Notes: a model not told the origin generated them from the letters alone. A stretch of DNA of 64,000 nt from Sulfopaludibacter sp035606355 (GCA_035606355.1 DATNFO010000015.1:248001-312000), one strand, 5' to 3'; positions 7,930 through 16,698 are shown, numbered from the stretch's first letter. Program-made: numbers and translations.

Positions 7930-8865
7930 ATGCTGGAAGTCACCGCGCTGCGCAAGTCCTACGGCCCGCTGCTCGCCGTCGATGGCGTGAGCTTTCGCGC
8001 CGGCAAGGGCGAAACCGTCGGGCTTCTCGGTCCCAACGGGGCGGGGAAGACCACCACCATTTCCATCATCGCGGGCCTCATCCCCGCCGACTCCGGAGAA
8101 GTCCGCATGTTCGGCCACTCTCTCCGCGGCGCTACCGACCCTGCCAAGCGCCACCTCGGCCTCGCTCCCCAGGACATCGGCCTGTATGAGCAAATGTCCG
8201 CCATCCAGAACCTCCACTTCTTCGGCGCGCTCTACAATCTCTCCGGCGCTCCCCTCAAGCGAGCCGCCGGCCACGTGCTCGACCTGGTCGGCCTCACCGA
8301 ACGAGCCAAGGACAAAGTCGGCGATTTCAGTGGCGGCATGAAGCGCCGCCTCAACCTCGCCGCGGCCCTCATTCACGATCCCCAGCTTGTCCTCCTCGAT
8401 GAACCCACCGTCGGTGTGGACCCGCAAAGCCGCAACGCCATCTTCGATAATCTCGAACTGCTGCGCAAACGCGGCAAGACACTGCTCTACACCACGCACT
8501 ACATGGAAGAAGCCGAGCGCCTCTGCGACCGCCTCGTCATCATTGACGGCGGCAAGGTGATCGCCGACGACACCATGGATGGCCTACACCGCCTGCTGCC
8601 CCAAACCAGCGTCCTCAGCATCACCCTGAACGACGGCGCTGCCGCCGGGAGTTGCGTTTCGGATCTGCGGTCTTTGCCCGGGGTCGAATCCGTCGGCCAG
8701 CGCGACGCTACTCTATCGGTTGTGCTCCGCGATCTTTCCGCCGATTCTCCCGCCGTCCTTTCGCGGCTCGCCGAGCGCGGTCACCGCGTTCAGCATCTCG
8801 CCAGCGAGCGCGCCAATCTGGAAACCGTCTTCCTGAACCTCACTGGAAGGCGCCTGCGCGACTGA
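7930..8865 (+). CDS. ABC-2 type exporter ATP-binding protein
   Basis: 311 residues from the ATG at 7930 (MLEVTALRKSYG). An upstream extension in the same frame lacks family similarity and overlaps the divergent gene. Motifs are Walker A GPNGAGKTT (about 34-42), Q-loop LAPQDIGLYEQ, signature FSGGMKRR, Walker B LVLLDEPTVGVDP and H-loop TTHYMEE. The C-terminal about 80 residues form the accessory domain found in DrrA/CcmA-like exporters. It overlaps the start of the permease gene (TGATG at 8863-8867), so the two are translated together and form one exporter. Confidence 0.95.
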   Translation: MLEVTALRKSYGPLLAVDGVSFRAGKGETVGLLGPNGAGKTTTISIIAGLIPADSGEVRMFGHSLRGATDPAKRHLGLAPQDIGLYEQMSAIQNLHFFGALYNLSGAPLKRAAGHVLDLVGLTERAKDKVGDFSGGMKRRLNLAAALIHDPQLVLLDEPTVGVDPQSRNAIFDNLELLRKRGKTLLYTTHYMEEAERLCDRLVIIDGGKVIADDTMDGLHRLLPQTSVLSITLNDGAAAGSCVSDLRSLPGVESVGQRDATLSVVLRDLSADSPAVLSRLAERGHRVQHLASERANLETVFLNLTGRRLRD

Positions 8866-10004
8866 TGCTCGTCCCATTCAGCGCCCTCGTGCGCAAAGAT
8901 CTGCGGCTCTTCTTTCTGGACCGCCGTGCCGTGTTGATGAGCGTGGTCGCGCCCATCTTCATCGCCTCATTCTTCGGCTACATTTTCGGCGGCGGCGCCG
9001 GAAACCAGGATGACAGCCGTATCCCGGTTGTCGCCGTAGACCAGGACTCCACGCCCTTCAGCAGAAGTATCGTCGACCACCTCAAACAGGACGCGTATCT
9101 CGAAGTGAAAGCCGCGGCCCCCGATCGCGCTCGCGATCTGGTTCGCGAGGGACGCACCACCGCCGCCATTATTATTCCCAAATCATTCGGCGTGGACATG
9201 AGCCGCGCGTTTTTCACGGGAGGCTCCAAGCCGGAAGTTCAGGTGTTGGGCGATCCTTCGCACGCCATTGAAATGCGTATGGTGCAGGGGATGGTGCAGA
9301 GCGCCGTCATGCAGTCGATTGGCAGCCTCATGGGCGGCAGCGCACGCGCGCAGTCCCTTCTCTCGCTGCCGTTCCAGGTGAGTTCCGAAGGCGTCACCGC
9401 GCATCGGGGCAGGCTCTACAACGGCTACGCCCATTCATTCGGCGGAATGGGCATTCAGTTTCTTCTCATGGTCGGGGTGGAAGTGGGAGTTTCCCTTTTG
9501 CTCGCCCGGCAGCAGGGAGTATGGAAGCGTTTGTCCGCCGCGCCGGTCTCCAAAGCCACGCTCCTCGGCAGCCGGACCTTCAGTTCCGCGCTGACCTCCA
9601 TGGGCACGCTCGTCGTGCTCTTTGCCTTCGCGCGGATCGTCTTCGGAGTGCGCATTCAGGGCAGTTTCGCCGGTTTCGTCGGCATCTGCGCCGCCTTCTC
9701 GCTGATGACCGCCGCCTTTGGATTGTTCATCGCGACCGTGGGCAAAACGGCCGAAGCGACGCGCGCCATCGCCATCCTCGTCACTCTCCTGATGGTGATG
9801 CTCGGAGGCGGCTGGGTGCCCACTTTTATCTTTCCGAGGTGGCTGCAGTCGCTGACCGTGGCGATCCCCACGCGATGGGCCATGGACGGCCTCGACGCAG
9901 TCACCTGGAGAGGCCTGGACTTCTCGCATGTCGCCGCCCCCATCGGCCTGCTGATGCTGACCGCGGTGTTCTTCGCAGCCATAGCTGTCAAGAGGTGGGA
10001 GTAG
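8865..10004 (+). CDS. ABC-2 type exporter permease
   Basis: 379 residues from the ATG at 8865, which overlaps the ATPase stop. A membrane helix near the N terminus (AVLMSVVAPIFIASFFGYIFGG) is followed by a large exported loop (about 45-190) and five C-terminal helices, including IQFLLMVGVEVGVSLLLARQ and IAILVTLLMVMLGGGWVPTFIFP. This is the YhfK/LinK-like ABC-2 permease plan with a big periplasmic domain. It works with the preceding ATPase in a half-dimer arrangement. The substrate is unknown; drugs, lipids or peptides are all possible. Confidence 0.92.
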   Translation: MLVPFSALVRKDLRLFFLDRRAVLMSVVAPIFIASFFGYIFGGGAGNQDDSRIPVVAVDQDSTPFSRSIVDHLKQDAYLEVKAAAPDRARDLVREGRTTAAIIIPKSFGVDMSRAFFTGGSKPEVQVLGDPSHAIEMRMVQGMVQSAVMQSIGSLMGGSARAQSLLSLPFQVSSEGVTAHRGRLYNGYAHSFGGMGIQFLLMVGVEVGVSLLLARQQGVWKRLSAAPVSKATLLGSRTFSSALTSMGTLVVLFAFARIVFGVRIQGSFAGFVGICAAFSLMTAAFGLFIATVGKTAEATRAIAILVTLLMVMLGGGWVPTFIFPRWLQSLTVAIPTRWAMDGLDAVTWRGLDFSHVAAPIGLLMLTAVFFAAIAVKRWE

Positions 10005-10009
10005 CCGTG

Positions 10010-10365
10010 ATCCCCTACCGCTGCCGTTCTCGTCGTACTCCATTCGCTTTTCGATACACCTTTTACCGCTTCCTTACGGGTTTGTGAAAAACTCCAGTTG
10101 CTGCTCTCGTCGCACTCCGTTCGCCTTTCGATACACCTTTTACCGCTTCCTTACGGTCGCGGCTCCGTTAGTAGCATCAACTACATACGGGCCCGGTGCT
10201 GGGGTACGAATGCGTTTGAAAGCGGCAAAAAAGCAATTCGATAATCTTTCACAACCCCGTAAGGGAGCGGTAAACGGTGTCGGGGATTCGAGTGCGTTTT
10301 ACGTTTTCCCTATCCCGCAACGGAGCGGTAAAAGGTGCCGGCGATTCGAGTGCCTTTTCGAATGC
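10010..10365. repeat. Family B intergenic repeat array (second locus)
   Basis: The 361-base space after the permease holds the same unit as 2.8-3.2 kb. Left-facing copies with ACACCTTTTACCGCTTCCTTACGG lie around 10056-10079 and 10132-10156 (period about 76). Right-facing versions with GGGAGCGGTAAA lie around 10263-10275 and with GGAGCGGTAAAAGGTG around 10322-10337. A central inverted segment, CGGCTCCGTTAGTAG near 10169, matches the arm of the 2.9-kb palindrome. No coding region is supported. Confidence 0.85.
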
Positions 10366-10983
10366 TCAGAACGGCGACGAATCCACCGTGACCCGTTGTG
10401 CCGTAATGTTCCCGGCGATATGATCCACCCGGTTGCCCTTCAGATCGTAAATGTCGATCGTAAATGGGCCGGAGTATTTATCTCCGCTCGGTGACAGCGT
10501 GATCTGCTCGCGGATGTTGACATAGTTCGCTAGTGTGCCGGTCGAAGGGGTGTAGCTTAACGCGAAGTGGTTCAGCTCGTAGGTTAGATATCCGGTCTGT
10601 CCCCAGACGCCCAAACAGAAATTCTCGCTGGCCGGCGCATGACCGGCGGAGTTGAGGATTTCCGTTCCGTCACTATGCCATTGGTTATAGCCGAAGTCGA
10701 CCACGGCGCCGTCCGGGATGGAAGGAGTGCGGCTGGAATTCCCCTGCGCAACATATTGCACACTCCACATTCCAACGATGGACGGCGTCGCCGGGCCGCC
10801 TCCCGATCCCCGCGTCATTGCCGTGAATGGCCGTATTAAAGGCAAATTGCCGCCTGCCACCGCAAACTGAAACGGAGCTTGTAAATTGGCCGGATTGCCG
10901 CACCCGATCGCGGTGGGGCTGAACACCGCCAGCGCGATTCCGGCGGCGAGGTTTACGGTAATCCATCGAGCGATTGTCTTCAT
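10366..10983 (-). CDS. Secreted hypothetical protein
   Basis: 205 residues starting at the ATG at 10983 with a signal peptide (MKTIARWITVNLAAGIALAVF, cleavage near the SPTAIG region). The mature part includes SIVGMWSVQYVAQGN, GYNQWHSDGTEILNSAG, FCLGVWGQTG and the C-terminal YDLKGNRVDHIAGNITAQRV. The layout matches exported beta-barrel-like (calycin/SnoaL-like) proteins common in Acidobacteria. No catalytic motif is recognised. It is a single gene downstream of the ECF sigma gene on the same strand, 110 bases away, and ends next to the family B array. Confidence 0.75.
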   Translation of the reverse strand: MKTIARWITVNLAAGIALAVFSPTAIGCGNPANLQAPFQFAVAGGNLPLIRPFTAMTRGSGGGPATPSIVGMWSVQYVAQGNSSRTPSIPDGAVVDFGYNQWHSDGTEILNSAGHAPASENFCLGVWGQTGYLTYELNHFALSYTPSTGTLANYVNIREQITLSPSGDKYSGPFTIDIYDLKGNRVDHIAGNITAQRVTVDSSPF

Positions 10984-11094
10984 GAGGTTCCTCTTTCTGT
11001 CACAGGCGAACCTGTGTCAACCTCAAAAGCGCAACTCAGAAGGAAAAACTGGGGTGGCGAGTCAAAAATTCTTCTCTGTCGCGAAACTCACGCT

Positions 11095-11667
11095 TCAGCC
11101 CTGACTCGTTAACTGCGTGCGCAGCCAGGCACGCGCCACTTTCCAATCGTGCATCACCGTGTCGGAGGAGACCTTCACCACTTCGGCGGTCTCCTTGACG
11201 CTGAGTCCGGCGAAGAACCGCAGTTCCACAACCCGGGCCTTGCGCGGGTCTACTGCGGCCAGCGAACTAAGAGCGTCGTCCAGAGCCACAAGTTCCCCGG
11301 CCCGCGTCTGCGACAAATCGAGCGACTTGCCGAGATCCAGATGCCGCGCTCCGCCACCGCGCTTATCCGCCAGCCTCCGGCGCGCCCGGTCCATGAGGAT
11401 ATGGCGCATCAGCGTCGCCGATACCGCGAAGAAGTGTGCGCGGTGCTGCCACTCCACCTCGCCGGCATTGATCAGCCGCAGATACGCTTCGTGTACCAGG
11501 TCCGCGCTCTGCAGCGTGTGTCCGGGACGCTCCTTCTGAAGCAGGCGCGCCGCCACGCGTCGCAGTTCCCGATACACGCGCGGAGTCAATTGTTGAAGCG
11601 CTTCAGAATCGCCCCCGGCCCATGCGCGCAGCAGTTGCGTGGTATCGGGGGCTGTTCGGTCTGCCAT
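11095..11667 (-). CDS. ECF-type RNA polymerase sigma factor (acidobacterial/planctomycete subgroup)
   Basis: 190 residues. Region 2 is at about 25-95 (LTPRVYRELRRVAARLLQ, SADLVHEAYLRL, RAHFFAVSATLMRHILMDRARRR) and region 4 at about 125-185 (SLAAVDPRKARVVELRFFAGLSVKETAEVV, HDWKVARAWLR). The wording matches the TIGR02999-type ECF sigma factors that usually pair with large membrane Ser/Thr kinases rather than with anti-sigma factors. It is divergent from exactly such a kinase gene, 95 bases between starts, so it is probably controlled by it. No anti-sigma gene is adjacent. Confidence 0.93.
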   Translation of the reverse strand: MADRTAPDTTQLLRAWAGGDSEALQQLTPRVYRELRRVAARLLQKERPGHTLQSADLVHEAYLRLINAGEVEWQHRAHFFAVSATLMRHILMDRARRRLADKRGGGARHLDLGKSLDLSQTRAGELVALDDALSSLAAVDPRKARVVELRFFAGLSVKETAEVVKVSSDTVMHDWKVARAWLRTQLTSQG

Positions 11668-11762
11668 TTTGGTTCGTCAGAAGAAGTATAAAACAGGCCG
11701 CGGGGGAACGCTTCGCAATGCTCTTGAAGTGTAAGATGGAGGCTTGCGGGAGCCGCAGCACG

Positions 11763-14700
11763 ATGTCACCGGAGCGATGGCGCAAGATTCAGGACCTCTA
11801 TAGCGCGGCTCTACAAGCCGGCCCGGAGGAGCGTGGCGCCTTGATTGCGCGCGGCGATCCGGAAGTCGGCCTGGTGGTGAAGGAAATGCTTTCCCAGGAC
11901 TCCGGGAGCCGCATCTTCGATTCACCGCCCAACTCGCCCTTCGAGACCTCTGCCGACACCGTAGCGATCGGCAGCGAGTTCGGGCCTTACCGCATTCAGG
12001 CGTTCCTCGGCGCGGGCGGCATGGGCACTGTGTATCGCGCCGTGGACAGCCGGCTGGGGCGCGAAGTCGCTCTCAAGGTTGCGTCCGCCCGTTACAGCGA
12101 GCGCTTCCGGCACGAGGCGCGCGCCATCTCCACCCTCAACCATCCCCACGTCTGCACGCTCTACGATGTCGGCCCGAATTATCTGGTGATGGAGCTCATC
12201 GAAGGCTCCACTCTGGCGGCGGAAATCGAAAAAGGTCCGCTCGCGATCGCATCGGTAGCGCGCTATGGATCGCAGATCGCCAGTGCTCTTGCCGAGGCGC
12301 ACGCCCGCGGAATCGTGCACCGCGACTTGAAGCCGGGGAACATCATGGTGACGCGCCACGGCATAAAAGTCCTGGATTTCGGCCTCGCCAGGACGCTCGC
12401 GGAAACCCGCATCACCGAGACCAACGCAATCCTCGGCACGCCGGCGTATATGTCTCCCGAACAGGTGGAAGGTCGCGATTCCACTGCCGCCGCGGACCTG
12501 TTTGCCCTCGGACTCGTACTGCATGAGATGACGACAGGGCGCCTCCCGTTTCCCGGCGCGTCGCTCGGACAGATGCTCGCCGGCGGATCGCAAGCCGGAG
12601 TGCCCCCACCCTCATCGGCGCGCGCGGGAGTGCCGCCCAGCCTCGATGCGCTCGTGACCAAGCTGCTGCAGAGGGATCCAGCCCGCCGGTGCCAGTCCGC
12701 CGCCGAAGTCGCGCGGGAGCTATCGGCGCTGGCAGAGCGGCTGACTGCTCCCGGGCCCCGCCGGGTCTCTGGGTTGCGGGCTGCGTACGCGATCCCGGTG
12801 GTTGTCCTCCTTGTGGCGCTCGCGGCGGGTTGGTGGTTCTATCGCCGTTCCGAGCAGCAGCACTGGGCTCGTGAGGCTATTTTTCGCTTGCCTCAACTGT
12901 TTCAGGACCGCCCCGTCTCCGCCTTTCTGATGTGGCGCAAAGCCGCTCAGATTCTGCCCGGCAATCCCCAACTGGCCCAAATCGCGGCTTCCAATACGGT
13001 GGTGACTTCGGTTGACTCGGAGCCGCAGGGCATGAAGGTGGAAATCCAGGACTATCGCAACCCCAAAAGCGATTGGCTTGCATTGGGCACGACACCGATT
13101 AAAGGCTCGCGGCGGCCCGCGGGATATTTTACCTGGAAGCTTTCGAAACCGGGCGTCCCTGATTTTATCTCCGCACCCGTCGCAGGAACCTCCCTGTCGT
13201 TGGCGGCGGCGCCGCCTGGAATTCCGCCTCGAATGGTGAGAGTACCCGCCGGTTTGGCAGGGGGCTTCGTCGACTTCATCGGCTGGGTGTCGGCCCGCCT
13301 GCCTGCATACGACATCGACAAGCTCGAAGTGACTAACTCCGAGTATCAGGCGTTCATCGCACACGGCGGGTATCGAAACCCGGATTACTGGAAAGAAAAG
13401 TTCGTCAAAGATGGCAAGGAACTCTCCTGGCAGCAGGCCATGGAACTGTTTCGCGATTCCACCGGCCGGCCCGGACCTTCCACATGGGAGGGCGGCCATT
13501 TCCCGGTTGGACGCGCTAACTATCCAGTTTCCGGCATCAGTTGGTACGAGGCCGCGGCGTATGCCGCTTACTCCGGAAAGAGCCTGCCGGCTTTGACGCA
13601 GTGGTATAAGGCGGCGCCCCCCGACTTAGCGGTCTATAGCATCAATCAAAGCAACTTCAACGCTCAGGGGCCGGCCCCTGTCGAATCGTCCGGCGGAGTC
13701 GGTCCGTATGGCACCTTGGGCATGAGCGGCAATGTAAGGGAGTGGTGCCTGAATACCATTGATGGGGACCAGCGCTTCATCCTCGGAGGCGCCTGGCGGA
13801 CTCAGACTTACGCCGCCTACGATCCCAATGCGCTCCCGCCGTTCGACCGCTCCGAGTTGAACGGTATCCGTTGCGTGCGCAACGAAGGTCCGCTTCCGGC
13901 GGGCGCAACGGCCCCCATCGTCAGGAACGTCAGGGACTTTTCCAAGGCAAAGCCAGTGTCCGACGACGTGTTCCAGGCTTACCGCACCCTGTACTCCTAT
14001 GACCGGACTCCCGTGAACCCTCAAGACGAAACACTGGTGGCGGACACTCCGGATTGGACCGAAAAAAAACTATCCATCGATGGCGGGTATGAACACGAGC
14101 GCTTGCCGGTCTATCTGTTTCTTCCGAAAAACGTCCACGCCCCGTTTCAGTCCGTCGTGTCCTTTCCCAGCGCGCGCGTGAACACGATGCCCGCCGGCGA
14201 CGCACTCGGCGACATGCAATTCATCGACTATGTAATCCGCAGCGGCCGCGCGCTGATCTACCCCATTTATACGGGCACATATGGACGAGTGGCGCATGAA
14301 CGGCGTTCGGGCGCCGCCGGAGCGCTGGACCTGCTGATCAGGAATTCGCGGGAACTGAGACGTTCTGTTGACTATCTGGAAACCCGGCCCGATATCGACA
14401 AATCCAGAATCGCGTATTTGGGTGTAAGCCAGGGCACTGCCTATGGCGTTATCCTTGCGACGCTGGAGGACCGCTTCCGTACCGTGATCTTCCTCGATGG
14501 CGGCTTCTTCCTGGACACTCGTTTACCCGCCGATGACCAGGTGAATTTTGTGACACGTCTCAAGAAGCCGGTCCTCATGGTAGGCGGTAAGTACGATTTT
14601 TCCTTCTCCGCCGAACGCTCGCAGATGCCGATGTTCCGCATGTTGGGAACTCCGCAGGACGAAAAACGCCAGGTGTTTTTGGAAACGCCGCACGATGTCA

Positions 14701-14771
14701 GCCAGGCAAAGGGCCCTCTCTCGAAAGAAGTGCTCGGCTGGCTGGACAAGTATCTGGGACGAGTAAACTAA
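11763..14771 (+). CDS. Ser/Thr protein kinase fused to FGE-sulfatase-like domain and alpha/beta hydrolase
   Basis: 1002 residues from the ATG at 11763 (MSPERWRKIQDLYSAAL, the usual start of acidobacterial PknB-like kinases). Kinase domain 74-325: glycine loop GAGGMGTV 83-90, Lys105, HRD 186-188, DFG 205-207, SPE 231-233. One transmembrane helix at about 341-360. FGE/SUMF1-like domain at about 490-710 (MVRVPAG, KLEVTNSEYQAF, YPVSGISWYEAAAYAAYSGKSLP, GMSGNVREWCLN, GIRCVRN). An alpha/beta hydrolase at about 760-1000 has nucleophile motif GVSQG with Ser889, Asp945 and His977. The kinase is cytoplasmic and the other domains exported. It probably senses an extracellular cue and signals via the divergent ECF sigma factor. 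Confidence 0.9.
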   Translation: MSPERWRKIQDLYSAALQAGPEERGALIARGDPEVGLVVKEMLSQDSGSRIFDSPPNSPFETSADTVAIGSEFGPYRIQAFLGAGGMGTVYRAVDSRLGREVALKVASARYSERFRHEARAISTLNHPHVCTLYDVGPNYLVMELIEGSTLAAEIEKGPLAIASVARYGSQIASALAEAHARGIVHRDLKPGNIMVTRHGIKVLDFGLARTLAETRITETNAILGTPAYMSPEQVEGRDSTAAADLFALGLVLHEMTTGRLPFPGASLGQMLAGGSQAGVPPPSSARAGVPPSLDALVTKLLQRDPARRCQSAAEVARELSALAERLTAPGPRRVSGLRAAYAIPVVVLLVALAAGWWFYRRSEQQHWAREAIFRLPQLFQDRPVSAFLMWRKAAQILPGNPQLAQIAASNTVVTSVDSEPQGMKVEIQDYRNPKSDWLALGTTPIKGSRRPAGYFTWKLSKPGVPDFISAPVAGTSLSLAAAPPGIPPRMVRVPAGLAGGFVDFIGWVSARLPAYDIDKLEVTNSEYQAFIAHGGYRNPDYWKEKFVKDGKELSWQQAMELFRDSTGRPGPSTWEGGHFPVGRANYPVSGISWYEAAAYAAYSGKSLPALTQWYKAAPPDLAVYSINQSNFNAQGPAPVESSGGVGPYGTLGMSGNVREWCLNTIDGDQRFILGGAWRTQTYAAYDPNALPPFDRSELNGIRCVRNEGPLPAGATAPIVRNVRDFSKAKPVSDDVFQAYRTLYSYDRTPVNPQDETLVADTPDWTEKKLSIDGGYEHERLPVYLFLPKNVHAPFQSVVSFPSARVNTMPAGDALGDMQFIDYVIRSGRALIYPIYTGTYGRVAHERRSGAAGALDLLIRNSRELRRSVDYLETRPDIDKSRIAYLGVSQGTAYGVILATLEDRFRTVIFLDGGFFLDTRLPADDQVNFVTRLKKPVLMVGGKYDFSFSAERSQMPMFRMLGTPQDEKRQVFLETPHDVSQAKGPLSKEVLGWLDKYLGRVN

Positions 14772-14773
14772 GC

Positions 14774-14822
14774 TGGTAGGTATCGGCCTCCCGGCCGGTA
14801 CCAGGCGCGCAAAGCGCGTCAG
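14774..14822 (+). repeat. Family A REP-like palindromic element (copy 3)
   Basis: GGTAGGTATCGGCCTCCCGG and its complementary arm start three bases after the kinase stop codon, followed by AGGCGCGCAAAGCGCG. The core has diverged (GGCC CTCC GGCC type) with both arms changed together, which keeps the pairing. Confidence 0.75.
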
Positions 14823-14838
14823 TCTGAGGCGCCCCACT

Positions 14839-15645
14839 GTGAAACTGGCATTTCTCTTAATCGCGATTGGGACCCTGGCCAACAGTTCCGATGACTCGAC
14901 GTTATCCTTTGACGCGGCGTCCCTGAAGCTGGTCGAAGTGCCGGACAACACGCCGGGCCTACCTCCCGGTCGACTCGCCCTCAGGCGTGTTTTCTATGAA
15001 CTGCAAAAACACGAGGGCGGTCCGGGAACGATGGACCCAAGCCGTATCCACTACGTGCAGCCGCTGCAAAGCCTGATTGCCGAGGCATTTGAAGTTCGCC
15101 TTGCCCAGACCCACGGGCCGGATTGGATGCTGGAAATGCTCATCGACATCGATGCGGTAGTGCCGCCGGACACCACTGTCCACGATGGCCGCCTCATGCT
15201 GCGAAACCTGCTGATCAACCGCTTCCACATGGAGTATCACACCGGTTTGACGCCCGTAAATGGATACGCTCTCGTCATAGACAAGCGCAGCCCGGCGCTC
15301 TCGCCGGCGCAGGGCGCGGGCAAACCGGGAATTCACATGAAGGTCGATAATCGCGGTTGGACCGTCACGTTCGAGCGGCAGACCATGCGCGACTTCGCCA
15401 CTTACCTGGCCCGGCAATATAACTCCCCGGTCGAGGAACTGACCGGATTGAGCGGGGAATATACCTTCACGCTGCAGTTCTTCCCGCCTGGTTGGGGCAT
15501 GCCGGATCCGGAATTGCATATCAAGTACTTTCCCCGGCTGAGCTCCGTCATTCACTCGAAGCTCAAACTCAAGCTCAAGAATAAGAAGCTGCCCGGACCG
15601 TTCGTAACCATCGATCGCCTGGCGCAAACGCCAATCGGCAACTAG
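14839..15645 (+). CDS. TIGR03435 family protein (acidobacterial)
   Basis: 268 residues starting at GTG 14839 with a short signal peptide (MKLAFLLIAIGTLANSS). Family hallmarks are FDAASLKLVEVP near the N terminus, QPLQSLIAEAFEVRLAQTHGPDWM, LMLRNLLINRFHMEYHTGLTPVNGYALVIDKRSPAL and a C-terminal SGEYTFTLQF. The family is expanded in Acidobacteria and often linked to BlaR1-like metallopeptidases; the window has a second copy fused to BlaR1 at 22.4-24.1 kb. The biochemical role is unknown. It follows the kinase gene after a family A repeat and is probably transcribed from its own promoter or by read-through. Confidence 0.88.
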   Translation: MKLAFLLIAIGTLANSSDDSTLSFDAASLKLVEVPDNTPGLPPGRLALRRVFYELQKHEGGPGTMDPSRIHYVQPLQSLIAEAFEVRLAQTHGPDWMLEMLIDIDAVVPPDTTVHDGRLMLRNLLINRFHMEYHTGLTPVNGYALVIDKRSPALSPAQGAGKPGIHMKVDNRGWTVTFERQTMRDFATYLARQYNSPVEELTGLSGEYTFTLQFFPPGWGMPDPELHIKYFPRLSSVIHSKLKLKLKNKKLPGPFVTIDRLAQTPIGN

Positions 15646-15651
15646 CAGCCA

Positions 15652-15906
15652 TTACCGTTCGAAGTCGCTCTCCTTCACATCCCGCCCGCCGATCGAAGGA
15701 AGCAGCTCTTCCAGAACATACGCATCAAGCGTGCGCCATGCCTCTTTCAGATCGCCGCCTCCCGCCGGCTGCTTTGGATTCCGTTTGACGGCGAGCGTAA
15801 TCTGTCGCGGCCGCGTATCGAAGTACAGACAGATCGATTTCACAATGCTGCCGTCGGCCTTGCCGGATTTGTAAAAAGAAAGATAGTCGCCCAGGCGATC
15901 ATTATC
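15652..15906 (-). pseudogene. Possible gene remnant (C-terminal fragment of unknown protein)
   Basis: The minus strand holds an open stretch that reads RDNDRLGDYLSFYKSGKADG, then KSICLYFDTRPRQITLAVK, and ends VLEELLPSIGGRDVKESD before a stop at 15652. It begins right after an in-frame TGA and has no convincing start; the first ATG-like start is at 15843 and would give only 63 residues. The text looks like real protein sequence, so I read it as the surviving 3' end of a decayed gene. A short genuine gene is the alternative. I do not recognise the family. Confidence 0.4.
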
Positions 15907-15960
15907 GCGAACCAGTCAGCGGCCGTCCAGATATAGTACACAGCTCGCCGATGCTGTACG

Positions 15961-16698
15961 ATGGCCATCATGCCAACCGAAATCGATCCCGCCGGCGCCA
16001 TGCCTCGCGCCATCCTGAACGCTGCCGATCTTCGCACCGCGCGCGTTCTCGAAATCGGCGCGGCAGACGGGCGATTGACCTTTCAATACACGGCACACAC
16101 CGGGCCGGTCGTGGGGATTGATACGAAGGAGCCGGACATTCGCGCGGCCGCGCAGCACGCCGCCCGCAAGCCTGACGGAAATGTGCGGTTCCTGTGCGCC
16201 AGCGCGACCGCTCTGCCGTTTTCCGCGGAGCAGTTCGAGGCCGTCTTGTTCGCCTCCTCCTTGTGATGAGTCGCTCAGGAGGGCATGGTTCATGCCCTGC
16301 GCGAAGCAACCCGGGTCCTGACAAAGTCCGGCATTCTCATTAACGTTCGCCCGCTAACGGCCCCCCTCGAAGTAGCAGTGGTAACGGCCGCCGAGACGGT
16401 CTGGGCGAAGACCATCCAGTTATTCAGCGCACCGGAGGATGTAGCAGCGGCGGAAACCGCGGCGCGTGAAGCCGTATCTCGCGGTTGGTTCGTCTTGCAA
16501 ACGAGTCACCCGTTCGCGTTCGAAATCCATTGCGATACTGTCGATGAATTGAGGACCTATGTCGAGGCGCGCAAACTCCGCGGCGACGGAATTCCTTACG
16601 ACGCTCTTCAGAAGCATCAGCGCGAACGGTCCAACGGAGAAGCGGCCCGCCTGAGATGCCGTAGGCCGTGGATGCTGAGCACCTATAGCAAAACATAG
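15961..16698 (+). CDS. Class I SAM-dependent methyltransferase interrupted by tandem in-frame UGA (nonsense-broken or candidate selenoprotein)
   Basis: One frame carries the whole gene. The first 101 codons hold motif I VLEIGAADGRL, the acidic VVGIDTKEPD and ALPFSAEQFEAVLFASSL. Two adjacent UGA codons follow (16264-16269), and then the same frame continues VAQEGMVHALREATRVLTKSGILINVRP for 143 codons to 16698. The domain order is a normal small class I methyltransferase with no other stop or frameshift. A hairpin lies 10 bases after the second UGA. Either two nonsense changes killed the gene or UGA is read as selenocysteine at a Cys-Cys-like site. ATGs at 15961 and 15970 are both possible starts. 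Confidence 0.65.
16280..16298 (+). promoter_or_regulatory. SECIS-like hairpin downstream of tandem UGA
   Basis: AGGGCATG (16280-16287) pairs perfectly with CATGCCCT (16291-16298) around a GTT loop. The stem starts 13 bases after the first UGA and 10 after the second. The loop begins with G, and loop distance is 21 and 18 bases. This fits the general bacterial SECIS pattern as I remember it (short stem, G early in a small loop, roughly 16-37 bases from UGA). A chance palindrome within codons is the alternative. Confidence 0.35.

Noticed and set aside
8652..8864. 71-residue N-terminal extension of the ABC-2 permease
   Set aside because: It overlaps the ATPase coding end and is Arg/Ser-rich nonsense. 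The ATG at 8865 gives the normal family start.
10084..10494. 136-residue plus-strand frame through the second family B array
   Set aside because: It reads repeat DNA and then the antisense of the secreted protein gene.
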